In this document: piece by piece, positions 8,849-16,969 of the stretch
Layout: every line of letters begins with the position of its first letter
Numbering within the stretch: the first letter of the stretch is position 1
Assembly: GCA_013821475.1 (NCBI GenBank)
Contig: JACDGU010000006.1
Span: 1-37,830 of the forward strand
DNA from: Solirubrobacterales bacterium
GTDB lineage: Bacteria > Actinomycetota > Thermoleophilia > Solirubrobacterales > 70-9
Length of the DNA stretch: 37,830 nucleotides
Reading direction: 5' to 3'
Notes under the pieces: generated by a model
What the model was told of the DNA's origin: nothing
Databases searched by the model: none
What the model saw: the letters and a program-made list of their open reading frames with translations, nothing else
Program-made: the position numbers and the translations under genes

Positions 8849-10297
8849 ATGGCTGGGTCCCTCGAACAGATCGACCGCGCCGCCGGGCTCAGCATCGACG
8901 CGGCCGTCCGTGCCAAGCATCGGCGGCGCCTGCGCCGAGTCGGTCACCGGGCGCAGCTGGAACCGCCGGACGACGGTTGCCTCTGGGCGGCAGCCGAGCC
9001 GCCGCCGCGTCTCGGCTGCAAGCTCGAGATCCTGATCGACGGCGCCGAGGCGCTGCCGCGGATCTCGCAGGCGCTCGACGGCGCCCGCACCGAAGTCAAC
9101 ATCGCCGGCTGGCACATCACCCCCGACTTCGGCCTCGAGCGCGACGAGGGCGCGCGAAGGCTCCGCGACCATCTGGCCGACCTGGCCGAGCGGGTCACCG
9201 TGCGGGTGCTGCTCTGGGCCGGCGCGCCGCTGCCTGTCTTCTCGCCGCGGCGCTCGCAGATGCGCCAGGTCCGCGATGAACTCACGCGGGGCACGAAGGT
9301 CCGGTGCGCGCTCGACTCGCACGAGCGACCGATGCACTGTCACCACGAGAAGCTGGTGATCGTCGACGGCGAGATCGCCTTCGTCGGCGGCATCGACCTG
9401 ACCTCCCTCGGCGGCGATCGCTTCGACTCCGGCGACCATCCAGCCCGCGGGAGGATCGGCTGGCACGACGCCTCGAGCCGCCTCGAAGGACCGGCGGTCG
9501 CCGACGTCGCCGACCATTTCGCCTCGCGCTGGCGGGAGGTGACGGGGGAGCGGCTCGCCTCGACCTGGCCGCCGCCCCCGGCCGGCGACCACGAGGTGCA
9601 GGTGATCCGCACCGTGCCGGAGAAGATCTATGACTTCCTTCCCCAGGGGGACTTCAGGATCCTCGAGAGCTACCAGCGCGCGCTGCGCTCGGCCCGCTCG
9701 CTGGTCTACCTCGAGAACCAATTCCTCTGGGCGCCGCAGGTCGTTGAGATCCTCCTCGACAAGCTCCGCAATCCGCCCTCCGACCGATTTCGCCTGGTGA
9801 TCCTGCTGCCGGCGAAGCCCAACAACGGCGCCGACGACACGCGCGGACAGCTGGCCCAGCTTGCCGAGGCCGACGATGGAGGCGGGCGGTTCCTGGCGGC
9901 GACGCTCTCCAGCCGGACCGGGCATCTGGCCGGCCCGCTCTACGTGCACGCCAAGATCGGCATCGTCGATGATCGCTGGTTGACCGTCGGCTCGGCGAAC
10001 CTGAACGAGCACTCGCTCTTCAACGACAGCGAGATGAACGTCGTCTGCTGCGACCCGGCGCTCGCCCGCGAGACCCGGCTGCGCCTCTGGAGCGAGCACC
10101 TCGAGCGGGCGGCCGACGACCTCGCGGGGGACCCGACCCAGATCGTCGACGAGCTCTGGAAGCCGATCGCCCGCGAGCAGCTCGAGCGCCGCGAGTGCGG
10201 CGAACCGGCGACCCACCGGCTGCTCGAGCTCCGTGGGGTCTCCCGGCGCTCCGCGGCGCTGCTCGGTCCCCTGCAGGGTTTCGTCGTCGACGGGTAG
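8849..10297 (+). CDS. Phospholipase D-like / cardiolipin synthase-like protein
   Basis: Two HxK(x)4D-type motifs: HCHHEKLVIVDGEIAFVGGIDL and YVHAKIGIVDDRWLTVGSANLN. Confidence 0.92.
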   Translation: MAGSLEQIDRAAGLSIDAAVRAKHRRRLRRVGHRAQLEPPDDGCLWAAAEPPPRLGCKLEILIDGAEALPRISQALDGARTEVNIAGWHITPDFGLERDEGARRLRDHLADLAERVTVRVLLWAGAPLPVFSPRRSQMRQVRDELTRGTKVRCALDSHERPMHCHHEKLVIVDGEIAFVGGIDLTSLGGDRFDSGDHPARGRIGWHDASSRLEGPAVADVADHFASRWREVTGERLASTWPPPPAGDHEVQVIRTVPEKIYDFLPQGDFRILESYQRALRSARSLVYLENQFLWAPQVVEILLDKLRNPPSDRFRLVILLPAKPNNGADDTRGQLAQLAEADDGGGRFLAATLSSRTGHLAGPLYVHAKIGIVDDRWLTVGSANLNEHSLFNDSEMNVVCCDPALARETRLRLWSEHLERAADDLAGDPTQIVDELWKPIAREQLERRECGEPATHRLLELRGVSRRSAALLGPLQGFVVDG

Positions 10298-10309
10298 GAG
10301 ACTGCGTCG

Positions 10310-10690
10310 ATGGGCCTGATGCGCCGTACCGGCAACGAGTTGCGAGCGGTCGCCCGGGCAGCGACGCCGACCCACCGTCGCTACCGCGATCACCTCACGG
10401 TCATCGTCGTCGCCACGATCGGCGTCGATCTCGTCTGCACCGTCCTCGCCTACTTCCTCGAGCGCCATGCCGCCGGCACCGAGATCCACACCCTCGGCAG
10501 CGCCTTCTTCTGGGTCAGCAGCCAATTGCTCACCGTGTCCTCCTCGATCAAGGACCCGATCTCCTTCGGGGGCCGCGCGCTCGACATCTTCATGGAGGCC
10601 TACGCGATCACGGTGATCGCCGCCCTGGCCGGCGCCACGGGGGCCTTTATCCAAAAGCGTGGTCTGGAGCTCGATGCTGAGGCTGGGTGA
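10310..10690 (+). CDS. 2-TM ion-channel-like membrane protein without a canonical K+ filter
   Basis: TM1 (HLTVIVVATIGVDLVCTVLAYFLE), pore-helix-like AFFWVSSQLLTVSSSIKDPISFGGRALDIFMEAYAITVIAALAGATGAFI; TVGYG-like sequence absent. Confidence 0.55.
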   Translation: MGLMRRTGNELRAVARAATPTHRRYRDHLTVIVVATIGVDLVCTVLAYFLERHAAGTEIHTLGSAFFWVSSQLLTVSSSIKDPISFGGRALDIFMEAYAITVIAALAGATGAFIQKRGLELDAEAG

Positions 10691-10919
10691 TGCCCGGGCG
10701 CCATCGCTCGTCGAAGGCAGGCCGAGCCGGTTGGCAACGGCGACTAGTAGTGGTGCATCAAGCAACGTTTCGAACTTGCGTGACAGGCGCGTTCGGAAAT
10801 ACTGAGATGCGCTCACGGCACTCAGATCTTTACCGTGCAAGATGTCAATCGTTCACCCGTGATTCACCGTCCCGAGCAGGGGACCCGCTGAGCGGCGACG
10901 AACGTGATGCCGAACCGCA

Positions 10920-11969
10920 ATGAGACCCGATCACGTCAGCTTCTGGGAATGGCATCGGGGCAAGTTCATTGTCCTAGGTGTCGTCGTAGCCGGTGTCGCC
11001 CTCGGCTTCGCGGTTTGGAAGGCCCTGAGGGGAACCGAGACCGTTAACCCAAAACCGTTCAATGCGACTGCCGCCAAGATTCGTCGCACTGAAGCGAAGC
11101 TAGAGAAGAAGCGAGAACGCTCCCTTCCCGTCCAGACGCTGCTGCCTCCAGCGTCGGAAGGCAACAACGGCACTCCGCATCCAAAGACATCGCACACTGG
11201 CGGTGCCGTCCTGTCTTCTCATGCAACTTCTGCCTTCGAGGCTCTAGAAAGCGAACTCTCGGCACAGATCGGTGTGTCGGTTGCCCCACTAGGCTCCGGT
11301 GAACCCGAGCAGATCGGCGGCCTCGAAACCGGCCATGCCTGGAGCAGCTTCAAGGTGCCGATCGTGGTGACCGCACTGCGGGAACAGGGCTCCCTCAGCG
11401 AAAGCCAGAAATCAGAGGCAAACGCCGCGATCACCGCCTCCGACAACGAAGCCGCCGCCGCCCTCTTCTCCAGTCTCGGGAGTAGCGCCAGCGCCGCCGT
11501 GGAAAACACCCTCGCCGCCTCCGGCTATCCGACCCAGGTCGCCACCGCACCGCCGCCGCCCGGTGCCGTTTCGAGCTGGGGTCAGACCGATTGGCCGCTG
11601 TCGAGTTCAGTTGGCTTCTATCGAGCCCTCGCCTGCGAAGCGCTCGAAATCAGCCCGGCCGACACCGCCTACGTGATCGGTCTCATGGAAAGCGTGATTT
11701 CAGAACAGCAGTGGGGCCTCGGCGAAGCCGGCATCGATGGCCAAGTTGCGATCAAGGCTGGTTGGGGGCCGGACGGAAGTGAAAGCGGCCCCTACCTCGT
11801 TCGGCAGGCGGGCATCTTGCGATCCAACGACGGGACTACAGGGGCAGTGGTGACCATTGCCGCCCAGGACGATTCGGGGTCATTCGATGCCGGTGTCCAA
11901 GACCTCGACGCCGTCGCCGCCTGGGTGAAGGAGAACGTGAGCCTGACTGCGGGATCCTGCGCCGGATGA
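10920..11969 (+). CDS. Class A beta-lactamase-like serine hydrolase, membrane anchored
   Basis: N-terminal TM; SSFK (SxxK), SDN (TASDNEAAAALF) and KAGWG (KTG-like) motifs in correct order. Confidence 0.65.
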   Translation: MRPDHVSFWEWHRGKFIVLGVVVAGVALGFAVWKALRGTETVNPKPFNATAAKIRRTEAKLEKKRERSLPVQTLLPPASEGNNGTPHPKTSHTGGAVLSSHATSAFEALESELSAQIGVSVAPLGSGEPEQIGGLETGHAWSSFKVPIVVTALREQGSLSESQKSEANAAITASDNEAAAALFSSLGSSASAAVENTLAASGYPTQVATAPPPPGAVSSWGQTDWPLSSSVGFYRALACEALEISPADTAYVIGLMESVISEQQWGLGEAGIDGQVAIKAGWGPDGSESGPYLVRQAGILRSNDGTTGAVVTIAAQDDSGSFDAGVQDLDAVAAWVKENVSLTAGSCAG

Positions 11970-12138
11970 GCTTCGGCGACCAAAAGCCCCTCCAAATAGG
12001 GTCGTATATGCGTTGAGATTTGCAGCGAAAGCTCAAGTCCCATGCCAAATCGACCAATTAACTTCACTTTTAGGTACTCAGAGACTCCTCGGGCAACATA
12101 GGCTGGCGCCGATCGTATTCGGAACTGGGGGAGTACGC

Positions 12139-12645
12139 GTGTTCAGATGGATCGGTTTTCGTAACGGGAAGCGCTCGATCGGCGTCATGGTCATGGTCCT
12201 AGCCGCGCTCGGGGCGGGCGCCTGCCTGTCGGGGTGCGGCGGTGGGGGCGGCGCGAGCCAAGAAGAAATCGCCAAGGCCCAACACCGCGGCGCCCTGCAC
12301 CGGGCCGAACAGGAAAGGTTGCGGAAACTGGAACGGGAACTCAAAGAAGACCATCGGACCGCAAAGACGAAGGCCGTTGTGGTCGTTCCGAATACCGAAT
12401 CCGCGACCGAAACGAGTCCCGGCCCCTCGGGCACCGACTGCGGCAACAACCTGGTTGCCGGACCTGAAACCTCTTGCGGGTTCGCAGAAAACGTTCGGAC
12501 CGCCTACGAAGATGAAATTGGAGTTGGGAGTGGGTCGCTTCAGGCGTATAGCCCAGCCAACGAAACTGTCTACAACATGTTCTGCACCGCGGGATCTCCC
12601 CACGAATGCAGCGGGGCGATCACGGCGACGGTCTATTTCCCGTAG
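12139..12645 (+). CDS. Putative lipoprotein with C-terminal Cys-containing domain
   Basis: GTG start, lipobox-like LSGCGGG, charged linker, then CGNNLVAGPETSCGFAENVRTAYED...VYNMFCTAGSPHECSGAITATVYFP. Confidence 0.6.
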   Translation: MFRWIGFRNGKRSIGVMVMVLAALGAGACLSGCGGGGGASQEEIAKAQHRGALHRAEQERLRKLERELKEDHRTAKTKAVVVVPNTESATETSPGPSGTDCGNNLVAGPETSCGFAENVRTAYEDEIGVGSGSLQAYSPANETVYNMFCTAGSPHECSGAITATVYFP

Positions 12646-12783
12646 GTCTCGGAGCGTGCTCGCTTCGAATCCGCTGTCACCGACGATGAGGCAAGGAGAT
12701 TGAACGAACGATTGACCTTTTTTACTGGATGGCTGATAAACCTTTGCGACTCGAGGCTGTCAATCGTTCGGAGGTCTACAACC

Positions 12784-13858
12784 GTGAATAAGATGCTTAT
12801 GTCGTTCGCCATTCTGCTGACCGTGCTCTTGGGAACGGCGACACCCGCCTCTGCCTTCGAAGGCGGCGGCCGCACCCCGAGCGAAGCCGTCGATTGCCTG
12901 GGGCCAGCACTACGTGGGCCGGCTCAATAATCACCGGGAAGATGCGAACTACGAACCGGCCTCCAATGAAGGGAAGGAGGTGGCGCTTTGGCGGCTGCCT
13001 CCGGTCGGCTCTCACGACCAGATCGTCGTCAACTGGCACGGGCTGCCATTCACCCGCCAGTCGGGATTTCCTGTCTGCATGATGCTCGCCCAGGGAGTTA
13101 ACGACTTCAACTGGGGAACCGTTTTCCACGGCGGCAGCTGCTCCAGCCCGAGTGGCTATGAGCTGTCGGGTAGCGGCACTGCGGCGACGCCGATCACGAT
13201 TCAGAACACCGACGCGTCGGGCAACACCTATCTCGAGTTCTGGGCGTACGCTAATCGTACGCCGACCTCGGGGGAACAGGAAACCTTTCCCTACGACTTC
13301 AGCGTCGAAGCCCCTCGTCACTACCTGAACCTGACGATCTCGCCGTTCTCCGAAGTCGCCGCGAATGGCATCGTCCACGCCTCGGTCACCGGTGCTACTG
13401 GTCTGCCGGCACCGGACGGCCTCGTCTACGGCCTCACGGTGCGATGGCACGAAGGTGGCATCGCGACCTATACCGCCGCCAGCGTTGGTGGCCAGATCGT
13501 CTTCCGGCTGGCTTTGCCGGAAAGCGCCTTGAAGAAGAGCGCCGGCTTCATCGTCCCGGGGCCCAGATGCCGAATACCAAGCGGTCGAAAGCCCCGTGGT
13601 TCGGGCGAGGGTTACGGCCCCTGTCCTGCCACGACCATCCCTGGCCTGCAAAAAGGGGACAGCCCACTTTCGCACCCTGTCCCGCCAGCACCACCGCCTG
13701 CAGGCGCACTCCCACCGTGCGCGAGGGATACGCAGGGCAACGCTGGTACGTCGCGCTCGCCAGGTCGCCGCCGAACTCCGCAGCGCTCGTTCCAAGGCAG
13801 CCTCGGTATGCGCCTAAGGCTCTTGTTGTCGCCTCAACGAGGCGCGCCCCCGAGGTAG
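12784..13858 (+). pseudogene. Exported protein gene apparently interrupted by a frameshift near 12890-12915
   Basis: Signal peptide ORF (GTG 12784, SD GGAGG) MNKMLMSFAILLTVLLGTATPASAFEGGGRTPSEAV; plausible continuation WGQHYVGRLNNHREDANYEP... is in another frame (ORF 12914..13858). Confidence 0.5.
13656..13683. repeat. REP-like hairpin GGGACAG...CTGTCCC
   Basis: 7-bp perfect inverted repeat within aaaaaggggacagcccactttcgcaccctgtccc. Confidence 0.35.
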
Positions 13859-13932
13859 AAGCCTGAACGATGCGTTGGTGGCAGCTCTGCTCGCGACCTT
13901 CGTAGTGTTTCCGGCGAGCGCTGCGGCCGCGA

Positions 13933-14139
13933 TTGATCCCCGATGACCGTCGGGAACGAATCCGTATTGACATGGCCAACGCCGGCGGCCGCCCCACCGG
14001 CCCCGTCCCCTCCCGGCTGCTCTACGACTGGGGCGGGCTCGGAGCCTGCCTCTGGGTCTCCGTTGCCTGCGTGCTCGCCGCCGCAATGCTCTTACTGCTG
14101 TTGCCGCTCCGATCCGCTCCGCAGCAACGCCACCGCTAG
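13933..14139 (+). pseudogene. Diverged 3' fragment of arsJ
   Basis: MANAGGRPTGPVPSRLLYDWGGLGACLWVSVACVLAAAMLLLLL parallels ArsJ C-terminus MANAAGRLTGTVLSGLLYEWGGLEACLWASVACVLTAAMLSLLL; nucleotide similarity from about 13972. Confidence 0.85.
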
Positions 14140-14159
14140 GATCCGGCTGCCTGACCCCT

Positions 14160-14246
14160 GGAGGGGTGCCGGAGCGGTTGAACGGGGCAGTCTCGAAAAC
14201 TGTTGGCGTCGCAAGGCGCTCGTGGGTTCGAATCCCACCCCCTCCG
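14160..14246 (+). tRNA. tRNA-Ser (anticodon CGA)
   Basis: Acceptor ggagggg/cccctcc, anticodon arm cagt-ctcgaaa-actg, variable arm, T-arm gtggg-ttcgaat-cccac. Confidence 0.92.
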
Positions 14247-14351
14247 CTCTTTGAGCCGTGACTCCTGATGCCATGCGGGATGCGGCGTCTTTTCTGTCTG
14301 ATAGCGGATTTGGCTGCGGGAACAGGGGCCAGAATCGCCTCGTCGGGACAT

Positions 14352-14379
14352 ATTTAATTCCCCCGGTATTCCCCTGAGA
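14352..14379 (+). repeat. Arm-type repeat, left end
   Basis: atttaattcccccggtattcccctgaga, two ATTCCCC units at 11-bp spacing; partner at 15285-15314. Confidence 0.5.
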
Positions 14380-14569
14380 GGGCTACGCGGCATCCCAATC
14401 TTTTGTCCGCGATGCCGGTCAGACGGTGCCGTGCTTAATCGTCTCATCGCCATTCGACTGATCCAGCTTTCGGCTACGAACAAGGCTGGCCACCTGGCTT
14501 GACACGCTGGCATCAGGAGTCAAGGTCGCCTCGCAGATCACATGCGTCACAAGACCCCGCCTATCAGGA

Positions 14570-14744
14570 GGGGGCCGCTCCTATCGCCCTGAGCCGCTAT
14601 ACCCACACGCTGGCCGGCGGGTTGGAGCGCGCCCGCGACCAGCTCGACAAGTTCCTGGCCGAGCGCGCTCGTGAGGATGCGGCTACCGTGCCCGACCGTG
14701 AGCCCCGACTACATCCGCATTCTCGATCACGCCCTCGGGATTAG
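14570..14744 (+). pseudogene. Truncated tyrosine recombinase C-terminus
   Basis: ALSRYTHTLAGGLERARDQLDKFLAERAREDAATV resembles the end of phage-type integrases starting at the catalytic Tyr (RYTH...). Confidence 0.55.
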
Positions 14745-15009
14745 GTTGTCGGTGGAGTTCACGAGTGAGGGCCGAGAGATCACCGACTACGCCGTGGTCC
14801 TGCTGCTTGGGAGGGGAGAGGCGACCGAGACGATTCGCGTCTATGACGGAGCCCACGGCCACAACGAGATGCACCGATACACCCCGAGCGGGGGGAAGCA
14901 GCCGGGGACGCCGTTTCACAGCGGTACCCTGGGAGAAGGAATGCGCGCTGCAATCGACGAGATCAAGCGCGGCTACCGCGAGATGATTGAAGGATGGGAC
15001 CGACAATGA
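14671..15009 (+). CDS. Small protein of unknown function (possibly DUF7718/TumE-like); first gene of a two-gene cassette
   Basis: LSVEFTSEGREITDYAVVLLLGRGEATETIRVYDGAHGHNEMHRYTPSGGKQPGTPFHSGTLGEGMRAAIDEIKRGYREMIEGW; true start may be downstream of 14671. Confidence 0.6.
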   Translation: MRMRLPCPTVSPDYIRILDHALGIRLSVEFTSEGREITDYAVVLLLGRGEATETIRVYDGAHGHNEMHRYTPSGGKQPGTPFHSGTLGEGMRAAIDEIKRGYREMIEGWDRQ

Positions 15010-15233
15010 GCGCCGAAATCAATAGCTCGCCCGCCGCCAAGGTGATGGACGAAGCGATCGACCTCGCTATCGAGGGTCGCTCGCCTTATCCCGAAAAGGC
15101 AGCATTCATCGACGCCGACACGCCCCAGGCGGGCCACGAGATTCAGCGCGCGGCCGATGAAGGTCGCTCGGTCGTCCTCGTCGCCGCCGATGGAAGCGCG
15201 CGCGTCCTGCGGCCCGAACTCACGACGAGCTAA
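15006..15233 (+). CDS. 75-aa partner protein of the two-gene cassette
   Basis: MSAEINSSPAAKVMDEAIDLAIEGRSPYPEKAAFIDADTPQAGHEIQRAADEGRSVVLVAADGSARVLRPELTTS; ATGA overlap with the preceding stop. Confidence 0.6.
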   Translation: MSAEINSSPAAKVMDEAIDLAIEGRSPYPEKAAFIDADTPQAGHEIQRAADEGRSVVLVAADGSARVLRPELTTS

Positions 15234-15284
15234 GTTTCGCCGAGCCGAGGGTCGGGAGACAGTCCTCATGAGAGGGCTGGTTCC

Positions 15285-15315
15285 AATTTCATTCCCCCTG
15301 GCATTCCCCCGAGAT
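15285..15315 (+). repeat. Arm-type repeat, right end
   Basis: aatttcattccccctggcattcccccgagat, two ATTCCCC units at 12-bp spacing, similar to 14352-14379. Confidence 0.5.
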
Positions 15316-15328
15316 TTCGGCCAGCGAG

Positions 15329-15363
15329 GGCGCTCGTGGGTTCGAATCCCACCCCTCCGCTCT
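15329..15363 (+). pseudogene. 3' fragment of tRNA-Ser (att-like duplicate)
   Basis: ggcgctcgtgggttcgaatcccacccctccgctct; one C shorter in the acceptor run than at 14214. Confidence 0.8.
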
Positions 15364-15421
15364 CGGCCTTTGGGCGTGAGTCGGGCTTGGCGTGCCCTTG
15401 GGTTGGGACGCTGCCTCGTCG

Positions 15422-15652
15422 CTAGCTCGGCCCGGGCGGCGGCGGGTCCTCGGGCTTGCTCGCACGCCGGACGTCGGGCGGGGGTGAGAACGGGGCGTCG
15501 CGCGGAGTGCTGAGGGCGTAGGCGCCGAAGCCGACGACGGTCGCGAGGAAGCCGAGCAGGCCGAAGACGACGACGTTGCTGACGGCGAAGGCGATGAAGG
15601 CGGCGACGGCCACGATCGCGGCGGCGCCGACGGTCGCGTGGGGGGGCTTCAC
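15422..15652 (-). CDS. Small membrane protein
   Basis: GTG start; MKPPHATVGAAAIVAVAAFIAFAVSNVVVFGLLGFLATVVGFGAYALS...; overlaps the upstream stop (GTGA). Confidence 0.5.
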   Translation of the reverse strand: MKPPHATVGAAAIVAVAAFIAFAVSNVVVFGLLGFLATVVGFGAYALSTPRDAPFSPPPDVRRASKPEDPPPPGPS

Positions 15653-16059
15653 GGCGCCGCCGGGCTCGTCGCCCAGACCGCGATCGGGGGCGGCACCAGC
15701 AGCAGCGCCAGGGTCGCGATCTCGGCGATCGCGTCGGCTGTGCCGAAGCCGGCGAGGTGGCCGGCGTGGAAGATCAGGTGGATGCCGGCGGCCAGCAGCC
15801 AGGCGACGCTGAGGGCGCGAACCAGGACGCGGTCGAGCGTCCACGCCGCCCAGGCAAAGAGGATCGCGAAGCCGAGGTAGAAGCTGCCGACGTCGGTGAC
15901 GAGGTGCTCGTTGTAGGGGGGCAGCAGCTCGACCCAGTGGGTGACGAAGGGGAAGTCGGCGTAGAAGGTGTGCGGCACCAGCGCCGCGGTCAGGCCGATC
16001 GTGACGGTGGAGAAGAAAAGGAATCCAAGCGCGAGGCGGGCGCTCAGTGGCGACCTCAT
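15649..16059 (-). CDS. Four-TM membrane protein
   Basis: MRSPLSARLALGFLFFSTVTIGLTAALVPHTFYADFPFVTHWVELLPPYNEHLVTDVGSFYLGFAILF... Confidence 0.65.
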   Translation of the reverse strand: MRSPLSARLALGFLFFSTVTIGLTAALVPHTFYADFPFVTHWVELLPPYNEHLVTDVGSFYLGFAILFAWAAWTLDRVLVRALSVAWLLAAGIHLIFHAGHLAGFGTADAIAEIATLALLLVPPPIAVWATSPAAP

Positions 16060-16075
16060 GGCCGGGGACTGTAGC

Positions 16076-16834
16076 TCAGGGAGCTTCGACGGAAAGCTCT
16101 TCGGCCGCCGCCTCGTGGCCCTCGTAGGGCAGCACGACGAAGTACATCAGCGAGGGGAGGAGGGACCCGAAGTCGTCGTGCTCGCCCTTGCACAGGCGCG
16201 CGTAGAGGAGCGATTCGACGCCGCCGATGATGCCGGTCGCGGTCGTCATCGAGAAGGCCGGCGCCGCGGGGAGGAGCTCGCGGACCTGGGCGTCGAGGCA
16301 GGTGGCGAAGTGGTCGAGCAGTTCGACCCGACGCATCACCGCGTCGGCGCTGCCCGCTCGCGCCTCGACGATCATCGCCCGAGCGGTATCGGGCTCGGCA
16401 GCGGCGAACTCGAGCAGCGCCACGAGCGAGAAACGCAGTCGGTCGCGCCAGACCTCACCGCCCGGCAGCGCCGCCGCCTCGAGCTTGTCCCGCAGTCTCT
16501 GCGCACTGGTGTCGAAGGCCGCCAGGAAGCAGTCCTCTTTGTTGCTGAAGTGCTCGTAGAAGGTCGGTCGCGAAACTCCGGCGCGATCGATCACGTCCTG
16601 GACGTTGGTGCCGCGGTAGCCAAGCTCCGAGGCCGCTTTCAGCATCGCCACGATCAGGCGCTGGCGCTGCACCGCGCGGACGAGGTCCGGCGGCAGCTTG
16701 CGTGCTCCAGACGGGAAGCAGCCGTCGCCGCCGGCGAGGAGCTCGACCACCGCATCGATCTGGTCCTTGGGCCAGCTGTCGCCGATGGCCGCAACTAGGA
16801 TCTCTTGGCTCAGTTGGATTCGGTCGGGGGGCAA
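16076..16834 (-). CDS. TetR family transcriptional regulator
   Basis: HTH AASELGYRGTNVQDVIDRAGVSRPTFYEHFSNKEDCFLAAFD; TTG start. Confidence 0.88.
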   Translation of the reverse strand: MPPDRIQLSQEILVAAIGDSWPKDQIDAVVELLAGGDGCFPSGARKLPPDLVRAVQRQRLIVAMLKAASELGYRGTNVQDVIDRAGVSRPTFYEHFSNKEDCFLAAFDTSAQRLRDKLEAAALPGGEVWRDRLRFSLVALLEFAAAEPDTARAMIVEARAGSADAVMRRVELLDHFATCLDAQVRELLPAAPAFSMTTATGIIGGVESLLYARLCKGEHDDFGSLLPSLMYFVVLPYEGHEAAAEELSVEAP

Positions 16835-16835
16835 C

Positions 16836-16876
16836 TAGAAACTCACTAGTTTCTATTAGAAACGAGTTAAGTTTCT
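16836..16876. promoter_or_regulatory. Tandem TetR-type operator palindromes
   Basis: TAGAAACTcactAGTTTCTA (16836-16855) followed by AGAAACgagttaaGTTTCT (16858-16876), adjacent to the TetR start. Confidence 0.65.
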
Positions 16877-16969
16877 TCACGGTACCAGACCAGATGACAG
16901 TTTGGATATGTTTTTGAATGCCGCGGGTATTCTTCCCGGCATGCTCCCACGCCACCTTTGGGAGCTCAG

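Larger units (their letters stand above)
14214..15363. mobile_element. Integrative-element remnant bounded by tRNA-Ser 3'-end direct repeats (att-like)
   Basis: ggcgctcgtgggttcgaatcccaccc(c)ctccgctct present at the end of the intact tRNA (14214-14250) and again at 15329-15363; internal arm-type repeats and integrase scrap. Confidence 0.7.

Noticed and set aside
8696-10840. 714-aa minus-strand ORF
   Set aside because: Antisense to the phospholipase D gene and channel-like gene; low-complexity composition, no recognisable domain
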